From positions 38,623,506-38,687,505 of the forward strand of contig NC_059505.1 of NCBI RefSeq assembly GCF_914767665.1: DNA of 64,000 bases, read 5' to 3'. Made by a program: the position numbers and the translations under genes. The DNA comes from Harmonia axyridis (Eukaryota; Arthropoda; Insecta; Coleoptera; Coccinellidae). The stretch's first letter is position 1, and every line of letters begins with the position of its first letter. Shown piece by piece: positions 21,257 to 32,932 of the stretch. The notes under the pieces were generated by a model that was not told the DNA's origin, ran no database searches, and saw only the letters and a list, made by a program, of their open reading frames with translations.

Positions 21257-23328
21257 TTAATTTTTCTTTTTTTCGGATGTTGGTTTCTTTTTCAATACAA
21301 CTTTGAGCAGAAATCTAATAGAGAAAACTGCTACTAATATCACAGTTAAAATGAAGAGCACGACATCTACCAGCAAATATTGGTACCATTCCAGATCTAA
21401 AGCTGCCACCCTAAGATGTGGAGCCCCCTTGTGTCTTATCACATATTCTACCCAATAATTTACAGCATCTGCAGGCTCCATAGGTTTGTCTCTCATAATT
21501 TGAGATCTCATTTTGGCGTTCTCTCTATATCTGTGAAAGAATGATTGAATATATCTTGCTGGCGGAATAGGTACATAACAAACTTGTGAAATGGAGTCTG
21601 CACGTTCAAAGCAATTTTGATGATATGAGTGGAACGTTGAACAGTTTCATTCTAAACTTTAACGAGTTTCTTGTGTTCCACTAAAAGCTAACTATTCAAC
21701 GCAACGTATATTTAATATGTCTTAATCCGGAGGAAAGCAATGCAGACCGTCTTATGGAACAGTTTCAAAGGAGTTATATCAAATCCAATTTGAATCTCAG
21801 CGTAACAATTGCAAGTATGATTAAGTGAATTACGAACTTACTTTGAATCTTTCAGCAAGTCGTCTAAGATTTCACCGAAATTGTCTTCTGTTAGTTCCTT
21901 GAAGGCAATATGTCTAGCAAATCCATTAGATTCAGCTCTTTTTCCGTTCAGTTTTTGCTCTGCGAAAACTGAAATAGCCATTACTGGTAGTCCGTGGTAA
22001 ACTGCCTCCATTGTACTGAAGAGGCCACCATGAGAGATGAACAATTTGACGTTTTTGTGGGCTAAAAAGGTGAAGAAGAGGATTAAGTTGATGAACAAAT
22101 TGTGACCTGAATGATTTGAAAAACTTGTGAGATACCTAGAAGGCAAAAGTTATGTATCCAAAAGAAATGAAATAAGAACTGTTCAACTTACCGAAAATGT
22201 CATTTTGAGGCAGCCAACTCCTGATGATAACGTTATCAGGCTTGCCAGGTAAGTCAGGATCTTCAAATTTCCAGATGATAGTCTCTTTGAGTTTGGAAAA
22301 CTTTCTGAGTATGAAATCTCTCGTCTCTTTGGGCATATCTTTGCTCTTCACATTGGAACCCAAGCTGAAATAGACAACTCCATGTTTTGCGTTGTCCAAG
22401 ATCGTTTGGAGATCTTGAGGCAGAGGTTTGGGCTTTCTTATGTGGAAACCACCAATGTCTTTCATGCTTGGCACTTTAGGAATTGGTTCATGCACGCTTG
22501 GATCAGAATTCAGCAGAACCAAGGAGACATTGTAAGCTATATCTGCTAGATCTGGGGCATTTGGAAAATATTTGTGAACTAATCTATTGTGAGCTGGAAA
22601 GTTTATCAAGTGTGTCATAATTTTTCCATAAAGGTAGAAAAAACTATTCTCAACTCTCTGTAGGAATGACATATGATTCTGGAGATCGTTCAAAAAGAAA
22701 TTGGGATGGTATGATGGTGTATCTGGGTTACCCTGAAAAGCATTGGTCCAATCGTTTGCATCCTGGGCGCTGTATACAATCAAGGGCGCGTTGAAATGGT
22801 GGGCAACATATTTGATGGCTTCTGCTTGGAATTCTTCAACAATGACAGCATCGAATTTTTCACCAGTCTTCATGAATTCCTTGAATGTTGTATGGTTGAA
22901 GACATCCTCTATGAATTCCGTGGACATGAAGTGAAAAAAAAATGGTCTTACGTATGGAGATGGTTCAAATTCGAACATGTTCATTTTGATCATGAAATCT
23001 GTGGAAATAAGTTTTTTGAAATTCATATCACTGAAATTCTATTTATTTTTGAACAATGTAATATTGGGAATAATAGATGTTTCCACTTACCTTCTAATTT
23101 CTTACTGAGTCCATCGAGGTAAATCTGTCGATAGTTCTTTGGTGGATTCTTCTCTTTGAGAGGAGCGACCACAGTGACATCATGCCCTTTTTCAGCCAAA
23201 ATCTTCATCAGGGTACTACAAGCCATATAGTGACTCTTACCGGCTAAATGGAACACACCCAGTATTTTCGCACATTCTACTGTGGTCGAAAAAACCATTA
23301 AAACACTAAGCAAACCGATAACTTTCAT
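21257..23328 (-). CDS. UDP-glycosyltransferase, gene D
   Basis: This is a complete four-exon UGT: exons 23091-23328, 22192-22998, 21842-22061 and 21257-21530, predicting 512 residues. Introns are 92, 130 and 311 bp. The protein has a signal peptide (MKVIGLLSVLMVFSTTVEC), FHLAGKSHYMACST with the conserved His, and an N-V-S sequon. The UDP-sugar signature FISHGG..LPVMAISVFAEQ, a membrane helix and a tail ending EKKKN (KKxx) follow. It is closest to gene E: first exons and the 3' half are nearly identical, while the middle of exon 2 is more diverged. Its last ~220 bp of intron 3 match gene E's intron 3 almost perfectly. It should be a membrane-bound ER glycosyltransferase; the substrate is unknown. 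Confidence 0.94.
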
Positions 23329-24390
23329 CTTCGAGTCAAGATTTCTAACCTTTCTTTTTTAAAAAAATACGATCAACAATATATGTTTGCAGTTTAGATC
23401 ATCCAAACATTATACAATAACATTTCACAGATAAAACCATATCTGAACTGAAGTGCTAAAGGATATAAATGATTTTGTATCATTGAAAGAAATTTAGGTG
23501 TCTATATTCAGGCCGGGACTAGATACAAATTGAATTTGGATTGAAGTTTTCAACTTTCCTAAGACAATTATCAATCGTTGTTGTTTGTAAACACAAACTA
23601 TATCAACTGACGGGTAACGTAATGATTCAATAGTGACCTTGAGGTCGTCATTTGGTTAATTTCTGACGAGAGGACCGGTTCTAGTATGTCTATCTGACCT
23701 GTAGATGTTGGAAGGATATTTGAAACAATTACCGAACACTTATTTTGATGAAAATTCCTAGAGGAATCCTCACATAGAGAGAATTGAATTTGAGCACGGA
23801 TTGGTCATAAATATTTCAATTCTTATCGTTTGAGACCAATCCCGGCTCAAAATTCTAAAATTACAGTCATGATGACGTAATAAAATGATACTCTGTTCGG
23901 GGAATGAGCGCTCAGAAAAATGATTTGCAATGTGGGCGATATATTTCACCATAAATCGGTACTTTACAATAACCTTGAAGCTTAGAATGATTAAGCAATC
24001 ATTCATAAAGATAGTATTCTTATCTTGATTTTGAAAAAATCTCAAAATGATATCATATATAGAATTCGATAATAAAATTTTATCTATTCCTCCTTATTTT
24101 TTAGTTTCATATTCATTCTAATTTCATCGGAGAAAACAAACGTCCCTGTAATCATTTATATTATACACTATCATACAATAATTGAGAATTAATGTCCAAA
24201 AAGAATGATTTCGAATAAAATCAACTCATTGTGAGTTCCAGTGGAACTATTGCAATTGAAATAAATCACAGCAAGCGATTTTTGAAAATTTTTTTTCAGA
24301 TATAAAAAAATAATTTGTACATACATGAAAAATACAAGATTCAATAAATTATTTTGGTCAGTTTTTCATTTCCCCACAATCAATATAATG
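23329..24390. other. Intergenic region between UGT genes D and E
   Basis: The part near gene D (23329-24040) resembles the C-D intergenic region over several hundred bases, with the shared promoter motif and 'attcaggccgggacta'. No gene was found. Confidence 0.5.
23428..23445 (-). promoter_or_regulatory. Inverted GATA pair upstream of gene D
   Basis: CAGATAAAACCATATCTG has the same half-sites and 6-base spacer as before gene C. It ends 100 bp upstream of the ATG at 23328. The spacer differs from gene C's while both half-sites are kept. Confidence 0.5.
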
Positions 24391-26539
24391 TCAATCTTTC
24401 TTTTTTTCGGATGTTGGTTTCTTTTTCAATACTTTCATTAAATACCTCAGAGAGAAAACTGCTACTAATATCACAGCTAAAATGAAGAGCACTACATCTA
24501 TCAGCAAATATTGGTACCATGCCAGATCTAAAGCTGCCACCCTAAGATGTGGAGCCCCCTTGTGTCTTATCACATACTCCACCCAATAATTTACAGCATC
24601 TGCAGGCTCCATAGGTTTGTCTCTCATAATTTGAGATCTCTTTTTGGCATTCTCACTATATCTGTGAAAAAAATTGGAATCTAGAATCTTTTACTCAACA
24701 AATTTAACATTGAATAATAATTTGTTTTATATCTGTTGAACAAAATGATTGAATATATCTTGCTGGTGAAATAGGTATATAACTTATTGTGAAATGGAGT
24801 CTTTTAAGCAATTTTGATGATATGAGTGGAACGTTGAACAGTTTCATTCTAAACTTTAACGAGTTTCTTGTGTTCCACTAAAAGCTAACTATTCAACGCA
24901 ACGTATATTTGATATGTCTTAATCCGGAAGAAAGCAATGCAGACCGTCTTATGGAACAGTTTCGAAGGAGTTATATCAAATCCAATTTGAATCTCAGCGT
25001 AGCAATTGCAAGTATAATCAAGTGAATTACAAACTTACTTTGAATTTTTCAGCAAGTCATCCAAGATATCACTGAAATTGTCTTCTGTAAGTTCCTTGAA
25101 GGGAATATGTCTAGCAAATCCATTAGATTCAGCTCTTTTTCCGTTCAGTTTTTGCTCTGCGAAAACTGATAGGGCCATAACTGGTAGTCCGTGGTAAACT
25201 GCCTCCATTGTACTGAACAGGCCACCATGGGAGATGAACAATTTGACGTTTTTGTGTGCTAGAAAGATGAACAAGAGGATTACAAATTGAGACCTGAATA
25301 ATTTGAAAAACTTGTGAGATTCCTAGAAGGCTAAAGTTATGTATCCAATTGAAAAGAAATGAGACTTGTTCAACTTACCGAAAATGTCATTTTGTGGGAG
25401 CCAATTCCTGATGATAACGTTATCAGGCTTGCCAGGTAAGTCAGGATCTTCAAATTTCCAGATGACAGTCTCTTTGAGTTTGGAAAACTTTCTGAGTATG
25501 AAATCTCTCGTTTCTTTGGGCATATCTTTGCTCTTCACATTGGAACCCAAACTAAAATAAATAACCCCATGTTTTGCGTTGTCAAGGATCGTTTGGAGAT
25601 CTTGAGGCAAAGGTTTGGGCTTTCTTATGTGGAAACCACCAATGTCTTTCATGCTTGGCACTTTTGGAATTGGTTCATGCACGCTTGGATCAGAATTCAA
25701 CAGAACCAAGGAAACGTTGTAAGCTATATCAGCTAGATGTGGAGCATCTGGGTAATATTTATGTACAAGCCTATTCTGAGATGAAAAGTTTATCACGTCG
25801 GACATTAATTTAGAGTAAATGTAGAAAACACTATTTTCCACCCTCTCGAAGAAAGACATGTGGTTCGTGAGGTGTGTCATTAAGTAATTTGGGTGATAGG
25901 ATGGTGTGTCTGGGTTTCCTTGATAGGTACTTGTCCATCCATTTGCATCCTGGGCGCTGTAGACAATCAGAGGAGCGTTGAAATGATGGGCTATATATTT
26001 CATGGCTTCTGATTGGAATTCTTCAATGATGACAGCATCGAATTTTTCGTCAGTCTTCATGAATTCCTTAAAAGTTGGATGGTCGAAGACATCTTCAATG
26101 GAACTGGTAGACATGAAGTGGAAGAATATAGGCTTCAAGTATGGAGAAGGGTCGAAATCAAACAATTTTATGTTCTTGACAACTTCTGTGGGGGAAAATT
26201 ATGAAAAAATAATTGGTTGACCCAGACTCATTTCAAAGATATAATTTAGTATTGCTAGAATAGTTAAGTAGGTATTTAAAATAATATATACTTCAACATA
26301 CCATCGTTTTTCTTACTAATACCATCTAGATAAATCTGTCTATAGTTCTTTGGTGGATTTTTCTCTTTGAGAGGAGCGACCACTGTGACATCATGCCCTT
26401 TTTCAGCCAAAATCTTCATCAGGGTGCTACAAGCCATATAGTGACTCTTACCAGATAAATGGAACACACCCAGAATCTTTGCACATTCGACTGTGGTCGA
26501 AACGGCTAGAAAAACACTAAGCAAACATATTAGTTTCAT
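24391..26539 (-). CDS. UDP-glycosyltransferase, gene E
   Basis: This is a complete four-exon UGT: exons 26302-26539, 25379-26185, 25039-25258 and 24391-24661, predicting 511 residues. Introns are 116, 120 and 377 bp. I chose the ATG at 26539, which aligns with its paralogues (MKLICLLSVFLAVSTTVEC); an in-frame ATG seven codons upstream (26560) exists. Exon 2 starts E-V-V-K-N-I-K-L-F. The protein has FHLSGKSHYMACST, the N-V-S sequon and signature FISHGG..LPVMALSVFAEQ. A membrane helix and tail ending EKKKD (KKxx) follow. Exon 1 ends KKNDG rather than KKLEG. It is the last minus-strand gene of the array and is followed on the other strand by divergent gene F. Confidence 0.94.
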
Positions 26540-26645
26540 ATTTGAGCAGAAATGGTACAAACTATAGAACTCCCGACAACATATTATCCACGATCCAGCT
26601 TTGCATATAGTTTATACCTTTACAAAATGACACAGCATAAATTTG

Positions 26646-26663
26646 CAGATAGAGGCATATCTA
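26646..26663 (-). promoter_or_regulatory. Inverted GATA pair upstream of gene E
   Basis: CAGATAGAGGCATATCTA keeps the inverted half-sites and 6-base spacer found before genes C and D, with one change in the last base. It lies 107 bp upstream of the ATG at 26539. A TATAAAC-like sequence on the minus strand lies between it and the start. Confidence 0.45.
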
Positions 26664-27297
26664 ACTAGATTGGTAAACGATTTAGATCAGCTTGATTAGG
26701 GTTTATATTTATCAACCTCCACTTAGCAAACGTTTTTGTTGATGAACAAGAGTGATATAAACACATGGTTATCGCTATATGCAACTGTGAAAGGGAGGTA
26801 GAATTTTGGTGATTTTGTTTGGAATAGAACGGTTCATGTACGTTGAAATTTAAGCACATAAAAATGTATTTTTTTCGAATTTGAAGATATAATGGTAATC
26901 TATTAGAAAAAAGGTAACAATTGATCGTATTGTTCAGAAATTTCAAATCAAATCATGTACTTTTTCTTGACGAGCTTCATTTTGTCTGTTTATCTCAATT
27001 TCAATTCTTCTTCACAATCTTCAATTGTTTCAATTCTCTTAATGAACAGACTATTAAATATAGTTTTTTTCTCGAATTTTGTGTGCCGAAAAGTCGAAAA
27101 TGGTTTTCTGAGAAAAATTTATTGATTGAAAGCAAAAACTACATAATTTTTTTTTAAATTTAAGGCAAAATCCATATTCACATTTTTTTGTTTGTAGGAA
27201 CTAGTTGAATTACACGTAGGTATCTCAAGTAATAGTTTCAGTTTCATTTTTTTTATTGTTATATTCATATAGAAAAAAGTTTCATGAATATTAACCT

Positions 27298-27330
27298 GCA
27301 AATACAGGGTGTTAAAGTTTGATTTTTTTA
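27298..27330 (+). repeat. Dispersed 'acagggtgtt' repeat, copy 1
   Basis: The phrase ATACAGGGTGTTAAAGTTTG followed by a T-run recurs with small changes near 39428 and 39643 in the same orientation. A related 'acagggtgatttt' occurs in the arms of the long inverted repeat at 47536-48711. It is probably the conserved end of an interspersed element that I cannot name. Confidence 0.5.
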
Positions 27331-28331
27331 TAATATCCGCATATTTCACGTGATTTTTAACTGAAATTTTGCATAGATATTCCTTAGTCTATCAGATGGC
27401 AAATCTACAATGTGAAATTTTTTCTGGAACAGCTTTTTCCGTCCTAATCCATGATTATTGCACTTTCATTCCTAAAATTATCCAAGGAATCTCTCATTTT
27501 CATTTGTATCTCCAATTTATGAACATCCTGTTCCTGTATAGGTAAGCTCCTTTAGCTCCAAAAACTCGGAAATTTTGCGTGGGAGTTTTCCAATGACATT
27601 TTGAATCTAGAGTACAATTAGGAGTACAAAAGTAAGTATTTTGTTTTCAGTTTAATCAGTCCTGAAGGGTATAAAATGAATATACACCACGGGACTTAAT
27701 TCCTTAGTTGAAATTTTGGATTAAAATGTGTCACAAGTTTTATAATATACTATTTCATTATATCATTCTCATTTCTTCATTTTGTCTATTCATCTCGAGT
27801 GTGTTTTGTTACAATTTAAACAATAAATGGATTATCAAACAAAGTGTATTTTTTGGAATTTGTTTTGAAAATGGTATTCTGTGCTAAAACGTCAAAAATT
27901 ATAAGGGGATTTGAGATAAACTCATGTATTTCGATTTGCCAACGAAGTATTTCTTATTTTAATCAATACCTATCAAACAACTCGCTGTACTTATAGGACA
28001 TTCAAATTTTCAGTTCAAAATCTACTCCACCTCAAACTTGAACTTTGAAATCGTCATATTTACCGAAATAGATGGAAGTACCTTATAAAACAAAATAACC
28101 AAATACACCTCTACAAGTTCCTATAATCATGACAAGGCAAATACCCCTCCATGAACAAACAAATTCTATTCAAGGTGAAGGAATCTTCGTTGCGTCATCG
28201 TTCTCAAAAATCAGAACGTTTAAAGATAATAATAGATACCAGTGCACGATAACAAATTACCAGTTAGATGAAGGACGCTCCAATATTATCCAATATCATC
28301 CTCTGAAGAGTTGTCGATTAGTAGACACATA

Positions 28332-31300
28332 ATGCGGTTAGTTCTTAGTTTTGTCGCCATTTTGAGCGTTTCAGAATGTGCAAAAATCATGGGAATTTTT
28401 CCAATGGCCGGCCAAAGTCACTATAGGGCCGGCTTGGCTATGATGAAGATTTTAGCCGGTAAAGGACACCATGTGACTATGGTCAGCCCTTTCCCAACCA
28501 AAGACGCACCCAAAAACTGGAAAGATGTGGTGTTGAAGCCTGAAGAAGGTAAGTAAGCGAAATTGCAGTCAAACGAATATTTGGTTCTACTTTTATCACT
28601 TGGTTTCGACTTCAGAAACGAGATATAAGTGATTTTCATGTGTCATATTATGTTACGTAATAGATTAATGACTTCTTTTACTTTTACATATGATAACATA
28701 CCATTAGATGGATTGAATACATTATGTCCTATTGATTGCACATTCCACGAATCGTTATAAAGGGTGTTTTTTTAGAGCTATAGAACTTTAAATTGCAATA
28801 AAACAACGATGGATAATTCGATTAACATGAATTTTATTTTTCCGCAAGATTATCTTGTGGCATAACATTTTAAATATGATTTCTGGCATATGACCGCCAC
28901 GGCTGGCTCGGATGTAGTCCAATCTGGACGTCCAATTTTCGATGACTTTTTCCAACATTTGTGGCCGTATATCGGCAATAACACGGCGAATGTTGTCTTC
29001 CAAATGGTCAAGGGTTTGTGGCTTATCCGCATAGACCAATGACTTTACATATACTCACAGAAAGTAGTCTAGCGGTGTTAAATCACAAGATCTTGGAGGC
29101 CAATTCACAGGTCCAAAACGTGAAATTAGGCGGTCACCAAACGTGTCTTTCAATAAATCGATTGTGGCACGAGCTGTGTGACATGTTGCGCCGTCTTGTT
29201 GGAACCACAGCTTCTGGACATCATGGTTGTTCTATTCAGGAATGAAAAGTTAGTAATCATGTCTCTATACCGATCACCATTGACTGTAACGTTCTGGCCA
29301 TCATCATTTTTGAAGAAGTACGGACCAATGATTCCACCAGCCCATAAAGCGCACCAAACAGTCAGTTTTTTCTGGATGTGACGGTGTTGTGACATACACT
29401 TGAGGATGAGTTTCACTCCAAATGCGGCAGTTTTGTTTTTTGACGTAGCCATTCAACCAGAAGTGCGCTTCATCGCTAAACAAAATAAAATGGACGTAGT
29501 GCGCGATACGTATTCCGCACAGATCCATTATTTTCGAAATAAAATTGCACTATTTGCAAGCGTGCCTGAGGCGTAAGTCTATTCAAGATGAATTGGCAAA
29601 CCAAACTGAGAATAAATCACTTGACAGCTGTTAGATCGGTCGCCATCTTGAACAGTAATGCCAACTTAAAGTTATATACCTCGAAAAAAAACACCCGTTA
29701 CTATCCATACAGAAAATTTTTCAACAGTCGTCATTTTTTCTGTGTATGTCCCCAACAAAGATAAAGACGACAAACGACTATAGAGTTTGGCAGGTAACAA
29801 GTAGTAAAGGTGTATAAAACAGTACCTTAAATTCATTCAATTTTTTTTATATTTTATTCGGAATCTCATCAGACCCGGTACTCATTGAGTACCATGCTAT
29901 AGAAGTAGGCTTTTTCTCTATAGCTATTGTGTAACATGAAGCGCCTCCTTCAGAGCACTGAACTTGGATGAACAAATACAGAGTGGGTATACCATTGTTA
30001 GATCTCACATTTCAAGAAACCAGAGGCCTTCAAAGAAGGTTGCCATAAGAATCACTTTCGGACTTTCGGAGTAGATACTAAATCTTTCAGATTTGAAGAT
30101 AACATACCCTTCTTGAAACCGCTTCCTTGCAGGTTCAAAGATCGACTTCTTCAGCTTCAACCTCCACCCTTACTTCCAAGTCTTCATCTTCAACTCAATG
30201 GGCCCAGCTCTAGTAAACATGACGCTGGCACATCCAGTCTTCAAAGAATTCATTAAAACTAAAGAAAAGTTCGACGTGATAATCTTGGAGCAATTCTACA
30301 ACGACGGTTTGAAATACATGGGCACCTATTTCGACGCACCCTTGATTTTATACTCCGCCCAAGATGCTAACTCTTGGAGCAACCCAAGCGTGAGCAATCC
30401 TGCACCACCTTCCTACGTTGCCGATCTGGTCTTGCCTTACACCAACGAGATGAACTTCTTCCAGAGAATGGACAACGCAGTTCTTTATCTCATAACGGAG
30501 TGTGTGAGGTATTTTATTTCTATGCCTGCCCTGGATAAGGTAGTAAAGAGTCACTTCCCTGAAGCTCCAGATATTTCCGAGTACTATAATAATGTTTCTT
30601 TGGTGCTTCTGAATGGAGATTCTAGCGTAAACGAGCCAGTTCCTAAGGTGAGCACATGATTACTGGTATCCCACAAGGATCCGGTCTTGTACCAACTGAA
30701 TTTTCAGTTTTGGGCTATGAATTCTTCCTGGGAAGAACTAAGTTTCAGTTTCGTTTGGTTTTCAGGTCCCAAGCATGGTGGATATAGGTGGTTTCCATTT
30801 GAGCCCTGCTAAAGCTCTACCTGCAGATCTGCAGAAGGTGTTGGATAATGCCAAAGACGGTGTGGTATATTTCAGCATGGGTTCTAATATACGAGGTGCA
30901 GATATGCCCAAAGAGAAATTGGAAATCTTCCTTCGTGTCTTTTCTTCCTTGAAACAGACTGTTCTCTGGAAATGGGAAGATGAAGACCTTCCTGGAAAGC
31001 CTAAGAACGTTGTTATCAGAAAATGGTTGCCACAAAATGATATATTAGGTAATAAGGTGATGTTACATTAGATCGTGCCAGAACTAACAGTTTTTTTTCA
31101 GCTCATAAGAATGTGAAGTTATTTATTACCCATGGAGGAATATTCAGTATTTTGGAAGCTGTCAATAATGGTGTACCTTGTTTAGCTTTTCCTATATTCG
31201 GAGATCAAATGCTGAACGCCAAGAGAGCTACAGCTTTTGGATACGCTAGATGGTTGTCTTTCAAAGATATAACTGAAGAATCTCTGAAATTAGAGGTCGA

Positions 31301-31724
31301 TGAGATCCTTTCCAATTCAAAGTAAGTAAAAGGTCATTTCACGTAATGCATTCCTGTTGGAAGCAAAATTCCTGCAGTTAAATGCTGCTTATTTATTTTT
31401 TCACTTCAGGTTGACAAATGATTTTATTTTGTTGACATTTTCAGATATATAGAGAATGCGAAAAAAAGATCACAGTTATTGAAGGACAAACCAGTGTCGG
31501 CGCAAGAGCGATTGGTGTTCTGGGTGGAATACGTCATAAGACATAAAGGAGCTGATCATCTCAGGGTAGCAGCAGTCAAACTGAATTTGATCCAGTACCT
31601 TCTACTTGATGTTATAGCCTTTATTATAGTTGCGCTAGTATTAATAGTTTTTGTTACGAAGTATGCACTTTGCTATTTAGTGAAAGCAATCAGAGGTTCG
31701 AAACCAAAAACGAAAACGCAATGA
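28332..31724 (+). CDS. UDP-glycosyltransferase, gene F
   Basis: This is a complete five-exon UGT on the opposite strand: exons 28332-28548, 30133-30647, 30766-31048, 31102-31321 and 31445-31724, predicting 504 residues. Introns are 1584, 118, 53 and 123 bp, all GT..AG. The region equal to exon 2 of genes A-E is split here by an extra phase-0 intron after VPK. The protein has a signal peptide (MRLVLSFVAILSVSEC), FPMAGQSHYRAG with the conserved His, and an N-V-S sequon. It has a canonical UDP-sugar signature FITHGG..VPCLAFPIFGDQ, with the Pro and Asp-Gln that A-E have changed. A membrane helix and tail ending KTKTQ (KxKxx) follow. Intron 1 carries a mariner-like element (28760-29698). AATAAA lies 135 bp after the stop. 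It represents an older, more typical UGT lineage than A-E. Confidence 0.93.
28760..29698 (-). mobile_element. DD41D mariner-like element, copy 2
   Basis: The element is flanked by TA (28758-28759 and 29699-29700), with terminal repeats AAGGGTGTTT and, on the other strand, ACGGGTGTTT. It lies antisense in intron 1 of UGT gene F. The transposase remnant shows the same N-terminal deletion junction as copies 1, 3 and 5 (after YRALRP, directly to FILFSDEAHFW) plus frameshifts. It is non-autonomous. Confidence 0.9.
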
Positions 31725-32932
31725 GAGGCTAGACATCAAGAAATGAGGATCTTGTTCCAGGAAAGTTCAGATAAAGTGCAATTGATAGTGAGAAATTTAT
31801 TGACAATTGAAATGACAGAAAAAGATATTAAAACAATGTGATAAACAATATAGAGGATAATAAAAGAGAATATAAGATTGAAATAATTAGTTTTTTGAAA
31901 TTTGAAGAAGAGGTCAAGTTCTATTACCCTGTCTTCAGTAGTATTCATAGAAATGATTAACCTTTGTGTGAAGTTTACACCATTTACAGTTTGTTTTCCA
32001 CTATTTCGGGTCCTATGTTATATACACATACTTATTCACACCAGTCATGAGTTCTCTACAGGTTGTATCAATGCCAACCCTTTGAATTAAGGACTGTCAA
32101 AAACATTATCATTGTATGCATCTAGACTGGCTAAAGTTTCACCCTAGAATTAGATGGCTGGTTGAATTAAGCTCTCGTCGAATGCGAAACACGGAGTATA
32201 TATAACAGAAAGTTCACGACGTACCTAAGAATAGTTTCGAGATCTACACTGTTGAAATTACCCAGTGATACCTAACGGGTGTTATAGAAACTACGCTCAT
32301 TGAACAGAAAACTGTATTTTCGGGTATTCTCTTTGATCTTTCTGTGAAATATTTTACGTTTCAAAGCAGATGGTTTTTTATTCCAGGTTGATTGTTGACT
32401 CTACTGAAGAAAGAGTTAATTTTTTTCATGAAGATTCTTAAAGTAAGAGATTCGAGATTTTAATTATATGGATTGAAATATATCACGAAAATTCTTTGTG
32501 TGGTGTTTGTCCGGAGAAACAATGGACTATTTTTTGCACAAATGTCTGAAATTTCAAAGTTTTAGCTGAGGGTACTCACTGATCGAATCGATTCTGCCTG
32601 AAGCTGTATAATTGGAAGATTGAAAAAAAATGGTTGATTAAATTTCATCAATAGAGGGAGTTCTCTGAAAATTGATCACTGTAGTTTAACCGTTCCAAGG
32701 AATTATCTGATTATTCTTCTGATTTGAAAACCGCCCGCATCACATAATATCTGCCTGATTTGCTCGAAATTTGTCAGTCATTTCAAGGAGAATAGAAAGA
32801 ATTCCAAGATGCTAAGATATAGAGGGATGGAATTTTTGTAGTTTAATACTTTCTATGTTTTTACTAGCAGTATAAGAGGATATTAACAATATGAGGATTA
32901 CATTGTGTAACCGCGCAGTAAAACTTGTTATA
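31725..32932. other. 3' flank of gene F, otherwise empty
   Basis: Apart from the gene F polyadenylation signal, nothing is recognised in this AT-rich stretch. Confidence 0.45.
31859..31864 (+). terminator. Likely polyadenylation signal of gene F
   Basis: AATAAA lies 135 bases downstream of the TGA of gene F, in the correct orientation. It is the first such hexamer after the stop that I see. Confidence 0.5.

Larger units (their letters stand above)
26540..28331. other. Divergent intergenic region between E and F
   Basis: It separates the divergently transcribed genes E and F. It holds the gene E promoter motif (26646-26663), AT-rich low complexity, a dispersed 'acagggtgtt' repeat at 27300, and three GATA hexamers in the gene F upstream region (28222-28252). 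No additional gene is supported. Confidence 0.45.

Noticed and set aside
25323..26165. Reading gene E exon 2 as a separate gene starting at a TTG near 26165
   Set aside because: The upstream acceptor at 26185 and phase-matched first exon give a full UGT. The internal TTG codes for Leu.
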